From Rhizoctonia solani (Eukaryota; Basidiomycota; Agaricomycetes; Cantharellales; Ceratobasidiaceae), in the NCBI RefSeq assembly GCF_016906535.1, contig NC_057375.1, positions 248,001 to 312,000 on the forward strand: a DNA stretch of 64,000 bases. The letters are read 5' to 3'. Shown here piece by piece: positions 19,448 to 30,808 of the stretch; positions within the stretch are counted from its first letter, which is position 1; every line of letters starts with the position of its first letter. Position numbers and translations under genes: made by a program. The notes beneath the pieces are model-generated. The model was given only the letters and a program-made list of their open reading frames with translations, was not told the DNA's origin and searched no databases.

Positions 19448-21393
19448 AAAGGTCAGCTACCAGTTTGCATTTCACCAGTAGTTCCAACAAGTTTTTTCTC
19501 ATAGGACTTCAGCCCTCCCAGCATTGACACCTCAATATCTCCCTCAGATTTCCATATTTGGAAGTGATTTGACTTTGAGCTGAATAGAATTGGCCCACTG
19601 TATTTTTCTATGAATGTTGCAGATTTTTCACTTAGCTTGTTCAGAATTCAGTTTTTGACCATAGGTAGATTTTCAGCCAGTGATGAAAGTGATAGCTAAC
19701 TCTCTGTGGTCCAATGGTTAGACCTCAGCATGTTCTTCTGCATACTGACCTAATGATGCAGAGGTCCTGTGCTCTATTCCCACCTGTTCCCAAAATTTAA
19801 CTTTTTATTTTTTCAAAACTTGAAGAGATGTTTGAATTTTCCTTTTTTGGAAAACCTAACCTAACCTATGCTGTTTCCTCTGCATTTCCTCTGTGTTTCC
19901 TCTGTGTTTCCCCTGTGTATCCTGTGTTTCTTGAGTGTTTCTTGAGTGTTTCTCAGCACATCAGAAACAGCTCTGATTTTGAGAAGCAAGCCCAATGTTT
20001 CAGAGCACTTCTCAACAAGCCAAATGTTTCTCAGTGCATAGAAGCTTACTAGATGTTTATCAGGCCTATGAAACTAACTGTGTGTTTCAGCACACATCTT
20101 TTCCAAAATGGTTTTTCTTGATGCTGTTGACTCATGATTAGACAGACAAATGCACAGAGTATATCTTTAAAGCCAAATCCAGTCTTTGTAACTTGTCTAT
20201 CTCATTGTAGCTCTGGGATTAAGTACAAGTAGGACTCTAGTTCATACATTGATCCAGCTGGATGGTTAGAAGTAGGGCTTGAATGACAATGATTGGAAAG
20301 AAGAGGTTGAGCCCAATCATGTCATGAGGGGCCTAGAACCACTCTTTTTGTCAATGGATCCATGCAATAGATACACTGAAAATCCTCATGCTGTCCATAT
20401 CCACCATGACCTCAACAATGCATGCACCCGCCCAGAAAGTTGTAGTAGGATACTTGATATCATCCCTTGCCCATTTGTAAGAACACTATACTTGGCTGGT
20501 CTGAACAAAAAATGATAATCAAGACATTGACATAATGCGGCTTGGGAATGCCAAGCTGTGGGGTGCATTGATAGTGAGTGTTGAGCGCGCAAGCAAGCTT
20601 AAACCAAGACCAATACACAGCTACAAAATACAAAAGGTCATGCGCAAAACGTATGGGGCTGAATCATTGGGCTTGGATTGCGCTAGTTGGTATCTGACAC
20701 TAATTAGTTTGCACACCAGGAAGCAGGAATGCTGGGACTACAATATTGGGCTATAAAGTTGATCAAAATGGATCTGGTACGTAGATGGCTACAGTCTACC
20801 TTTCATTATTTACACAGGTATATCTGGGGCTGTAGTAAACAGCGCGCAACTTGTATATACTAGATCACCGGCACACCACAGGTTTACATATCAAAACTTG
20901 GGTAATCATGATTACAACCAAGCTGTTACAAAGCAGGGTTAGTCAAGTACCAGAACATGAGTGCCGGTTTGGTAAGACAAGGAGTGCAATCATATAAGCA
21001 TATAACTGATTTATATGCCCACAGCGTCTTGAAACCATATATCTTTAGTTTGTACCAATGTTCTCTACGACTCTCGCAGTGAAGCACATCACCGTATCAC
21101 AATTGCTGCGACGTCAGGTCGACCTCAGAGTATGCCTGACTTGTATGCAGCTCAAGACACCAACTTCTCTTCATTTGTGTTCTTGCGCATGGACGGGTTC
21201 ATAGTGTTGTACATATCAGACTACCGAATAGTATGTCATTCTCACCTCGCTTTCATGCCAGAGCCGGACACCGGCGTTCGGCTAGCACCCCGCACCACGT
21301 GACCTCAACTACGGTATAGATCTTTGCCGGATATGCTCATCGCTTGACGCCGACATCTACTTATCATACACTGACATACGCCATCAACCCGCA
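19448..21393 (+). other. No protein gene recognised; TE flank passing into unique sequence
   Basis: The stretch 19448-20500 is AT-rich, with degenerate TTTCCTCTGTG repeats at about 19865-19960 and a tRNA-like segment at 19697-19790. From about 20530 base composition shifts toward the GC-richer gene at 21394. The open frames here (for example 20535-20756) have no recognisable domain. The promoter of the NACHT gene should lie in about 21000-21393. Confidence 0.5.
19697..19790 (+). repeat. tRNA-like (SINE-like) relic
   Basis: TGGTCCAATGGTTAGA resembles a Pol III A box and D arm. A degenerate B box (GTGCTCTATTCC) follows about 60 nt later, then a T-rich tail. Stems are poor, so it is not a working tRNA. 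A tRNA-derived SINE is the likely origin. Confidence 0.3.
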
Positions 21394-24300
21394 ATGCCAT
21401 TGTTGTCTCTGAGCGAGTCGCTCGCTCGCGTGAAGCATAAACTGAAGCAACGCCTGAGCATAGGCGCAACCAATAACACCCTAGGTAGCGGCTCTGTCAG
21501 TCGGATGTGGCCTAGCGTGACCGCCTTGCTCAGCCAGCTCGAGTCGAGTGCCGAACCGTTCGGCCCACTCAAGTCCGCGATTAGCGTACTAGCCAGACTA
21601 GCTGAAGCTTGCGAGGTACGGGCTGTCGTCAGTCCCATCGATAGTGCGGTGGACTGATCGTCGCGCAGGGTCTATCGAAGGAACAAAGTGAATACGAGCA
21701 ACTGCGAAAGAAGATTGACAAGACTCTGAACGATATATCCACGCATATGAGAAGCCCGGCGGAAGGCATGATGACGGACAGTGTCAAGCTGATTTGCTCG
21801 TATGTCCGTCTCGGATGGCACCAGTGGCCAGCGCTAACGAGCCCGAAAGAGAGATCGAAGCAGAAGTAAGCGCCCTGGATGCGAAACAGGGACTGAGTAC
21901 GGGAAGGCTACTGGTGCGTGCCACGGATGGGCTAGATGAGGTGATGGAGTGCTGTCAGCGTGTCCACGATCATCTCGAACGTCTCACTGTGCGTCCTGCG
22001 TTGATGCTCTTGGCGATCTCTGACCACGTGTCTGCAGCTGAATCTGAACCTAAACATACTCCAAGGCATATCCGAACAGATGCTAGTGCGTGTTCGAACA
22101 GCATCTCATTATTGCGGCTGACGGTCCGCCTAGGAACTCATACTCGCCAAGATGACGCCCTCCATGTCAGCGGTCTACAACTCGGCCGAGGCCGCCGAAA
22201 TCAAGCGAGGAGCATGCACAGAAGGAACCAGGGAGGCGCAGATCAAGCTGCTGCTGGAGTGGGCCGACGAGCCAAGCTCCGGTAGGACATGCTGGATGAA
22301 CGGAATGGCTGGCACCGGAAAGACCACGATCGCATACACCGTGTGCACCGAGCTGAAGAGTAAAAACCAACTAGGCGCAAGCTTCTTCTGCTCACGGACG
22401 ATCCCGGAGTGTCGTCGAGTCAAACACATCATCCCGTCGATTGCATACCAGCTCGCCCGTTTCTCACTTCCTTTCCGATGCGCGCTTTCTAAAGCCCTCA
22501 GCGCCGACATCGATGCGCATGCTCTAGCGCTGAATGTGCAGTACAAGAAGCTGATCGAAGACCCGCTTGCGGCGGTCAAAGACTGCCTGCCGGCTGACCT
22601 GATCGTAGTGATCGACGCGCTGGACGAATGCGACAACGAAGATAGCGTCGGCCAGATACTCGAGCTGCTGATGCCCGCCGCACACACGCTTCCGATCCGA
22701 TATCTGATATCCAGTCGGCCGGAGAAAGAGATCACGCGCAACATGACTGGTCGACTCGATGGACATGACGATGCGCGGCTTGTGCTGCACAACCTGGACT
22801 CGGGCACCGTCAGGTTCGATATTGATACTTATATGCGCAAGGAACTTGCGGATGTCCCGCTGAACGAAGATCAGCGGCGTAGGATCGCTGACCGTTGCGG
22901 AGTACTATTTATATATGCATCGACTACCTGCAGGTACATCAGACAAGCGCACGAAATGAACACGCTGCACTCGGCTTTAGGCGTCATCATGCAGTCGGCA
23001 TCCAGGTCGATGGAGTATGGGGGCGAAGAAGAGATCGATGAGCTGTACAAGAACATTCTGGATACGGCGTTCAACAAGGCCAGCGTAAACCAAGCAGACA
23101 GGCAAAAGATGAGGGCGGTGCTGGAAACGGCGGTATGCGCGATAGAGCCGATGACGAAAAGCGCGATCGCTGGTGTGCTGTCTCTGGACAACGATACGCA
23201 AGTGGACCGACTGCTGCTTCCGTTTCGATCAGTGCTGAACGTGGCTCAGAAGACCGGACTTGTGAGCACGTTGCATGCATCATTCCCGGACTTTATGCTT
23301 TCCCAGATTCGGTCAGGCCAATATCATTGCCCACCAAAACTACGTCATACAACGATTGCGGAAGCCTGCTTACGACTCATCGACGGTGCCGAGCCGAAGT
23401 TCAACATATGCGCACTGCCTTCTTCCTTCTTGCTAGACGACCAGGTCAAAGACCTCGCTCACCGGGTCACCCAGTCGATCTCACCCGGCCTCGCATATGC
23501 GTGTCGCTACTGGATCACCCACCTCACTCTTGGCGAACACACGAATCGCCTGACCGGGCTTGTTGGCGGCTTCTTCCAGTCCAGGCTGCTGCTATGGATG
23601 GAAGTCATGAGCCTCACCAAGAACATACGTTATGCCGCATCCATCATACAGAGCGCCGAGAAGTGGTGTACCGTAGGTTGCGAGCTTTATCTAAGTTCCA
23701 CACTCTGATTCAGCTTCGTTACAGGAGCAAAACGTACCCGAACCTGTCACAAAGCTAGCCCACGACGCTTCTCAGTTCGTATCCGTCTATGCCAACCATC
23801 CCGTATCCCAAAGCACTCCACACATCTACGCTTCCATGCTTCCCTTCTGGCCTCAATCTCGGCCACTCTCGGCAGCATACATGCCAAGAACATCTGGACT
23901 TGCGCAGCCGACAGGAACAGCGATCGATCGACGCCGGCTGGCACTCATAGCCACATGGAAGGTCTCGACCCGAAACGTGGAGTCGATGAGTCTGTCAAGA
24001 GACGGAAGACGACTTGTGGTACCTACCGCAGACAGCATCGAGGTATGCGATACAACGACGGGGGAGAGTGTGGTCAGCCTCGCCGAAGAGCGCACAAAGA
24101 ATGTCGACTACGTTGCGATATCTCCCGACGGATCCAAGGTGGCCTTCTCTAGCTATGGTGGTACCCCATATGTGTGGGACACCGCCAACGGAGGCGCGGT
24201 CACGCAGCTGCTTCCTGGTGGCGTGTCCGGTGGCCATTCGCTTGCATTCTCACCTGACGGGTCTCGCGTCGCCTGTGGCCTGGAGAACGGAAAGGTGTAC

Positions 24301-26082
24301 GTCTGCGCATTGGAACAAGACGTCAGCGCTCTTGGTCCGCTCATGGGTCATACCTCATACGTCAACTCTGTCGTGTTCTCTTCCGACGGCTTGCATCTTG
24401 CATCTGGGTCGTACGACAAGACTGTGCGAGTGTGGGATGTACAGACAGGCCAGCCGGTTAGCACGCCCCTCGAGGGTCATACTGGTCCAGTGTGCTCAGT
24501 ATGCTCCTGTCCCACTGACTCGCGCATTGCCTCGGGCTCACTTGATAAAACGGTCCGAGTGTGGGATCCGCAAACTGGCCAGACGGTGCTAGGACTACTC
24601 ACAGCACATTCTGGCCCTGTATACTGCGTCGCGTTTTCACATAACGGCGCTTTCATTGCCTCTGGATCAACCAACAACACAATTCAAGTATATGACACGC
24701 GTACCGGCCACACGGTGCTTGGACCACTCGAGGGACACACCAACGCCATCAGATCGGTCATCTTCTCTCCCGACAGCACTCGCCTGTTCTCTTGCTCAGA
24801 CGACGGCACGGTACGCGTATGGAACGTGCAAGACATCCATACCTCCAATCCTCTTCCGACTGCATCATCTCTTTCCTCGGCTATCCTCTGCATCCGATAC
24901 TCTCGCAGCGGCACACGGCTTGTCTCTGGCTCAGAAGATGGGTTGATACACGTGTGGGATGTGGCGACCGGTCAGCTGGCGCTCGGACCACTTCATGGCC
25001 ATAAATATGGTATTTTATCTGTGGACTACTCAGCCGATGATCGGTACATTGCGTCTGGTTCAGAAGACAAAACACTGCGAATCTGGGATGGACTGACGGG
25101 ACAAGACATCCACGGACCGATGAAGGGGCATAGTGATTGGGTGAGGTGTGTGCGATTCTCACCGGACAGCACGGTCGTTCTCTCAGGGTCTAATGACGGC
25201 ACCGTCCGACTATGGGATGTGAGCAACGGCCAACAAGTGACCCAACTGTTCCAAGGAGATCGCCGGATCCTGTCGGTTGGGACCTCTCCTGATGGCCATC
25301 GGGTTGTCTGTGGCTCAAATCATGGCAAGATAGTCGTGCTAGACCGACATGGCGGCACTACGCTCGTCGGCCCAATCGATGCTCACAAGGCCTGGGTTCG
25401 TTCGGTGGAGTTCTCTCCAGATGGCAAGCGCCTCGTCTCAGGGTCGCATGACAAATCAGTGGTAATATGGGATGCAGAGACAGGGAAGCAGCTTGTTGTT
25501 TGCGGCAAGAGCGGCGGCGCGCATAGTAGTCTTTTCCTCTCTGTGTCGTTCTCGCCCAACGGTCTGTATGTTGCATCTGGGTGTTATGACCATACTGTGC
25601 GCGTGTGGGACTCGGAGAACGGCAAGCTTATACACGGTCCTCTGAAGGCACATACCGATCGCGTGGAATGCATCCAGTTCTCACCTGATGGCTCACACCT
25701 CGTTTCGTGCTCGTGGGACCGCACCATTCGATTCTGGGACGTATCGCTTCTGGGAACACATTCACAAGAGAATGCAACCACAGGCACGAGTGCGTGTCGA
25801 TATTTCCCGTCTTGTTGTTTCATTTGCTGACGCGTCCTATTAGACAATGCTGGAGCAGGCGTTCCCACTTCTGACTCCCATGTGTCTCATTTATCCTCTC
25901 TGGATGGCGATGGCTGGGTGGTGGACTCGCACGGTCGACGACTAGTATGGGTCCCATCAGACCTTCGCACCTATCTGGCACTCCCCCCGACCTCCTCGAT
26001 CATCGCTGACCAAGGGGCTTTTACTCTAAACACGGACGGATGGAATATAGGAGATAGGTGGATGGAGTGTTACCAGCCTTAG
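21394..26082 (+). CDS. NACHT-WD40 repeat protein (fungal NLR-like, 1460 aa)
   Basis: A seven-exon model joins 21394-21615, 21669-21799, 21850-21988, 22038-22085, 22134-23672, 23725-25789 and 25844-26082. All introns are GT-AG and 48-54 nt, and phases close over 4383 nt with no stop. An alpha-helical N-terminal region (about 1-190) precedes the NACHT NTPase, with P-loop GMAGTGKTT (about 237-245) and Walker B IVVIDALDECDN (about 337-348). About 14 WD40 repeats follow (about 775-1375; VRVWDVQTG, LRIWDGLTG, VVIWDAETG). The last exon encodes a tail (GWVVDSHGRRLVWVPSDLR) that I associate with Rhizoctonia WD40 proteins. Such STAND proteins bind ATP, oligomerise and signal; in fungi some control heterokaryon incompatibility. 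The ligand is unknown. The gene appears intact although transposons lie on both sides. Confidence 0.9.
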
Positions 26083-26460
26083 GGCCATGTATACGTTCGA
26101 GACAATGCATCACATATCATATATCAGCTACTGCACTAGCATGGACCGATATTAGTTTCGTTATGATGCTGAGAAAGTAACGGAAGAAAGAGACATTAAT
26201 ATGGCTGGTGTGTTATCATCACTGACGGGCTTTGCAGAAAGTGCCGCATCGAAATGAAACCTATGCTCGGCTTGAGTAATAATGGTAAATGGGTTACGCA
26301 TTCATTAGCAGTTGGTGTAAACTACAGCTCGTTATTCGGCTCATTCAGAGCATTGGTTATCGCAGAAGGAAATGGACGTCCACTGAGCCTATGCATTCTT
26401 GCACTCATACGAGCTAGCCAAGTTATCAGAATCGAACACCGCAAGATTTTCAACTACCAC
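26083..26460 (+). other. 3' flank of NACHT gene, no gene recognised
   Basis: Unique-looking, moderately AT-rich sequence between the NACHT-WD40 stop and the copia LTR. No domain is seen in the short frame at 26254-26490. Confidence 0.5.
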
Positions 26461-26758
26461 TGTAGAAATAACTTGTATATACTAGAATAATCTAGTATCT
26501 TCGATGTAATCAAGTCAGCGTGAACTAACCATTAAGATGTATGCGCAGTAATGCGCAGTAAGTACTCGACACCCATATAAGTGACTCGACTGGTTTGTTT
26601 GCGGGTATATAAGGGGGGCCAGTTCTGCCTCCTAACGATTCATTCTCATTCTCATTCTCATTCTCATTCTCACTTAATCTCACTCTTGTTCACACTTTGT
26701 AATTAGTTAGATATAGATATAGATTGGTTTCTATATACATACATAACTTCTTTCTACA
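26461..26758 (+). repeat. 5' LTR of a Ty1/copia element
   Basis: A 298-bp LTR with inverted termini TGTAGAAATA and TTTCTACA. It has TATATAAGG at about 26608 and five tandem CATTCT hexamers from about 26641. It is followed directly by GGTTACAAGCCCC, a diverged form of the half-tRNA primer site seen at 58140. Confidence 0.85.
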
Positions 26759-26848
26759 GGTTACAAGCCCCGCCTGAACGCTTATAGCCTACTTGTACAT
26801 AGAAACTTATATATACAAACCAAGTACTCAACCTAACCCTTAGTCACT

Positions 26849-28198
26849 ATGACTGACCCCTCAGGAGCAAATGCCGGCAGCGCCAGCAGTTTGCATTGGA
26901 TCCCTCCCTTACAAGGAGCCAACAACTATAACGTTTGGCGTATCCAAATGGAGGACATACTCACCAACCTCAATTTATATGAACATGCAGACGGATTGAA
27001 ACTCAAACCAAATCCTAAGGTAGCAGTTGCAATCACTGGCTGTAAAGACAATGAAGGTAACCACTTACCTGACTTGGAAGTCAACAGCAATAACCCCTTA
27101 TGTGTGTCTTGGATTAAAGCCAACCGCAAAGCGCTATCAAACATAAGACTAAGAGTTGATGGAAGTGTACTTACTCACATACAAGGTTGTACAACTGCTG
27201 CCAACGCCTGGTCCATGTTAGAAGCCACATTTCAAGTCAAAGGTACTGTTGGACTCATTGACTTATGGAGACAATTCTTCAGTCATTGGATGACCAATGG
27301 TGAAGACATTGGGGAACACATCCAGCAAATGCGCAGATTGTCATGACCCAAGAGGCATGGACACAGATACCCTATTATTCTATTATCTTTTTATCTAAAT
27401 TTTACGAATTATATGGACCAGGGGATGTTCCCAACATGACCACAGGCCATGCAGGACTCCCCTGGCAGAGCAATCAACATAGAATGTGAATGGTCCCTTT
27501 GTTTAGCCTGTTAGCTTTGTCCTCTGGTTACTTAGTGACCATATGTCCTTAGTTGCATTGTTCTATTGTTCTCTTAGTTACCCATACCTTTGTAGTATGT
27601 CTTCCATTGTTCTCCTTTGTACTTTACAGTTCCCTTGTTCTGTATGATGTATATAATGAAGGGAGAGTTCTGGCATTCAGACCAGAACTTGACCTCCTGT
27701 CAATCTACTGACTACCCTCCCCACTCTCCTGCTCTACTCTAAGGGGTCTTGTGCCATATTTGGCAAGTAAACTCTCTCTCTAAAGTGTTGGTTGCAGTCT
27801 TCTGCTTATCCCCAAAGCCAGCACTGCCTCTTTAGGCATATATCCCATTCTTCATTAGTCAGACTCTGACACAGATGGTACCAACAAATAAACAGTATCA
27901 GTAAGGACTTATGCACTGAGGTTGACTGGATAACAACGCTCATTGCAAGCTTACCTGATAGCTGGGATACGTTTATGCAATTGGTAAACTTCCAATTTGA
28001 TCTAGACAACAAGAACAAGCAAGCAAATCAAATCAGCAATTTGAGGTTGCAAATATTAGCAGAATCCCACCGTAGAAATACTAGAGGTAATGATGGAAAG
28101 GCATTCTTTAGTACAAACAAACCAATTGTAAATAGAGCTATATGTACCAATGGTAAAGGTCCAGATAAGACTAAGTCAAAATGCAACAACTGCGGACA
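26849..28198 (+). pseudogene. copia gag-pol 5' part, interrupted and truncated
   Basis: A UBN2-type copia Gag starts at ATG 26849 (NYNVWRIQMEDIL, LRVDGSVLTHIQGCTTAANAW). The frame is cut at 27338 by a 533-bp LTR-like insertion and resumes after the duplication at 27872 (VDWITTLIASLPDSWDTF, then a KSKCNNCGH zinc-knuckle start). It is truncated at 28198 by a gypsy LTR fragment in the middle of the knuckle. The better preserved relative is at 58220. No protease, integrase or reverse transcriptase remains. Confidence 0.88.
27339..27871. mobile_element. 533-bp solo LTR-like insertion, family not otherwise seen here
   Basis: It begins TGTCATGACCC and ends GACTCTGACA, with target duplication CAGAT (27334-27338 and 27872-27876). 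It holds a TATATAATG box (about 27649). The TGTCA/TGACA ends and the 5-bp duplication fit an LTR left by recombination. I do not see the family elsewhere in the window, and the orientation is uncertain. Confidence 0.8.
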
Positions 28199-28223
28199 TG
28201 TTGTAACTGCACTGTAAGGTGGT
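28199..28223 (-). repeat. Terminal scrap of a family-1 LTR
   Basis: TGTTGTAACTGCACTGTAAGG is the inverted end of the old family-1 LTR that ends at 19447. It is cut at 28224 by a family-2 LTR. Confidence 0.5.
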
Positions 28224-28910
28224 TGTTGTAGACACATTCAATACCACAGAATTTATTCCAACTTTCTCAATTTTAAACAAACTTGAATGGACAACATTTT
28301 CAATCACATGACTTTGGCGCTTATATCATATGCTAAGTGCCAAGCCATGTCCCCATCTGTGCTTAATCAGCCACATAGCCACCTCCACCTATGATGTCAT
28401 CATTGTTGAAATATCATGTAAATACTAGATTCTTCTAGTATGTTCCATGCGCAGTAATCAAGTCAGTAAGTACAAGCCATTCAGTGCGCAGTCATATGCG
28501 CAGCACTTTACCATATCACTTGGTAGGCTTCTTGGGATATATAAAGGCCTGCACACAACCCCTCTATCCTTACCTCTCTCTCTCTACTTCTCTTTTACTG
28601 TCTTTACTTTTGTATACAATTTAGTTTAGTAATACATTTATATATACATCTATATACATCAGATTTCAACAATCATGACACGTCAGTGACACATATGAGT
28701 AAGGCCAACTGTGGAGCAGGGTTCTTATTGGATGAGGTATTGGATATAATGTATTTGTAATTAGCTGTTCCATAGAATATGTAAGGAGGCCAACCAACCA
28801 TGGTAACACCCAGGTTGATTACCTCTTGTTGCATTCCCCAACTGTTCAAGGGCCTGAAGCCCAGTAACTACTTAGATACTCACTTAGCACCCTGCTGTTA
28901 TGGATATGAC
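28224..28910 (+). repeat. Truncated family-2 LTR, split by a copia solo LTR
   Basis: A family-2 LTR start (TGTTGTAGACACATTC) runs to 28403, is interrupted by 28404-28676, and resumes with GACACGTCAGTGACAC to about 28910, where similarity stops before the LTR end. Confidence 0.8.
28404..28671 (+). repeat. Solo copia LTR
   Basis: A 268-bp LTR with termini TGTTGAAATATC and GATTTCAACA and target duplication ATCAT (28399-28403 and 28672-28676). It is the same family as the LTR at 57868-58139. Confidence 0.93.
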
Positions 28911-29499
28911 ATTTCTTCAATAATCTGTACTTATTTTATTAATTACACAAGTAATACTACAGTAAATAAAATGAGATAAAGATGCAAACTAGGGTTTTCA
29001 AGGTCCCTCTATCCAATTGCAGCCCTTACAGAACCTATAAGCTTCAGGAATACCCTCAATATGCAATATCTTTTGCATATATGCTGTTTTCTCACTCATT
29101 TAAATATACATAAATTCAGCTGAGTAGATAAACAGTAACAAGTAATATTTCTCCTGTTTGTAGTATTTGTTATTCAAGATTCTATCTTGTGGCTACACAC
29201 AGAAATATTCAGGGTCCCCCCTATTGCATAGGGAAGTGCTCCAGCGCTTAATCAGTGCTTAAGCGCTGACGCACTAAATGCGCCTTTTCTCCATCACCCG
29301 GGCATCCCACACTGCCCAGTCGCTTGCGCTTAGGTGCGCCTATTTGTGCGCTCCAGAACACTGGGTCAAACACCCAAAACAGACAACATTTGGCAGAGTT
29401 ATGCCCCATTTACTGTAAGTACCCAATGCAGCAGTATCCTATCTTTGGGACTGTTTACTCCAAGGATGAAACACTTAGCCTTGGGACATCAAAGAACCC
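28911..29499 (+). other. No gene recognised
   Basis: AT-rich sequence with an abrupt GC-rich patch at about 29240-29350 containing an inverted motif (AGCGCTTAATCAGTGCTTAAGCGCT). It is probably further repeat sequence; I cannot assign it. Confidence 0.35.
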
Positions 29500-29751
29500 A
29501 CACAGGTAAATACTGCCTTGGGGCAAACATTGCCTTGGGGCAAATATTAGGATCTGTTGTTTGTTTACTATGTACCAAAGTATTGGCTCCCTCAAGTGTT
29601 TCAGTTGCCACATGTACCTCCTGTACCCCTTCTTGGTATCAATCATGTATATACTTGTTTGTGCACCTTCTCAAGGTATCAAAGGACCCTGTGAAGATGC
29701 TTCTAATGCATCCACTTATCCATTTATCCACTCTTATATATTGACATATAC

Positions 29752-30321
29752 TGTTGTAGACACACTCAATACCAGGGAATTTATTCCCATTTTCTCGATT
29801 TTAAACAAAGTCAAACGGACAACATTTTCAATCACGTGACTTTGGCGCTTATATCATACGCTTAGCGCTGAGCCACGTCCCCAACTGCGCTCACCTCAGC
29901 ACACGTAGCCACCTCCACTTGATGACATCATTATGACACGTCAGTGACACGTACGCATGAGTAAGGCCAACTGCGGAGCGGGGTTCTTATTTGATACAGT
30001 ATTTGTTATAGCACATTTGTAATTAGCTAGCCTGTAGAATATATAAGGAGGCCAATTGACCATGGTAACACCCAGGTTGATTACCTCTTGTTGCACTCCA
30101 CATACTGTACAAGGCCTTACAGCCAGTAACCACCTAGATACACGCCTTAAGCATTGCCTCACTGTACTTAGGTAACTTGCCAACGCCTTATAGCGTCTAG
30201 TTGCCATAGTTAGTTAGCTTGTTGTCATAGGTAGCACCCTTGTTGCCTTAAGCAATACGTACTTAGTCCATACGGCCACAAGCGCCCGCTGCCTCAACGC
30301 CCCTTAAGGACATCTAGGACA
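29752..30321 (+). repeat. 5' LTR of decayed family-2 element
   Basis: A 570-bp LTR with TATATAAGG at 30040 and the self-primer segment AGGTTGATTACCT at 30074-30086. Confidence 0.93.
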
Positions 30322-30336
30322 CTAGGTAATCAACCT
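30074..30336 (+). promoter_or_regulatory. Putative self-priming pair with covariation
   Basis: AGGTTGATTACCT (30074-30086) is the exact reverse complement of AGGTAATCAACCT (30324-30336), which begins 3 nt inside the LTR. Relative to the element at 3736 both arms have changed at two matching positions, so pairing is kept. The segment again lies 34 nt downstream of the TATA box. Confidence 0.78.
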
Positions 30337-30808
30337 TAAGTTGGTTGCAAACCGTGCCCACCAGCACACCCACTTAGCTCAACAACAAGAAGGCCCCTAG
30401 TACTAGCACAAGGGAAAATCAGGTGATCAGGATTGCCTTTTGCTGTCAATAATCAAACCAGCATTGTCCCCACCTAGTACCAAATTGCTATAAGGCTAAC
30501 GGGTTCTAATCGTCCGCATACCACCAGTTGCCGCACCATTTGTTAGCAACCCTAGACAGCCAATCCACCCACTTGCAGAAACACTGCCCCGCATCATGCC
30601 CGTCCACGGCAGTTGATCAGGGTAAGAACTGTCCAACGCTAGGCCGGTTGAGGCAAGGGTTTAGCGTACACATACAATAAAGCGCTCATAAGTCCTGATA
30701 TAGGCACATACTAGTCCCCACCCACCTTCCACCATTACCTCCTGCACCCCCCCTTGTTCTTCCTCCCGGGCATCCACCCACGCTGGCCAGTCATACCCCA
30801 CACATCCA
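30322..30808 (+). other. 5' leader of decayed family-2 element
   Basis: Untranslated leader between the LTR and the gag start, similar to 4319-4800, with the primer site at its beginning. Confidence 0.65.

Noticed and set aside
18316..19452. Target duplication for the old family-1 LTR at 18321-19447
   Set aside because: Flanks AAGGC and AAAGG do not match exactly; the site is probably eroded or rearranged.
19697..19790. A functional tRNA gene
   Set aside because: B box and stems are too degenerate, and no proper anticodon arm can be drawn.
20535..20756. 73-aa frame before the NACHT gene
   Set aside because: No domain, and no splice-compatible link to the next exon.
22175..22807. 210-aa minus-strand frame
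   Set aside because: It lies opposite the NACHT exon; no domain is seen, and the plus strand carries a complete, motif-bearing gene.
26641..26673. CATTCT tandem hexamers as a CRISPR-like or minisatellite array
   Set aside because: Five short units without spacers, inside a copia LTR; a simple microsatellite.
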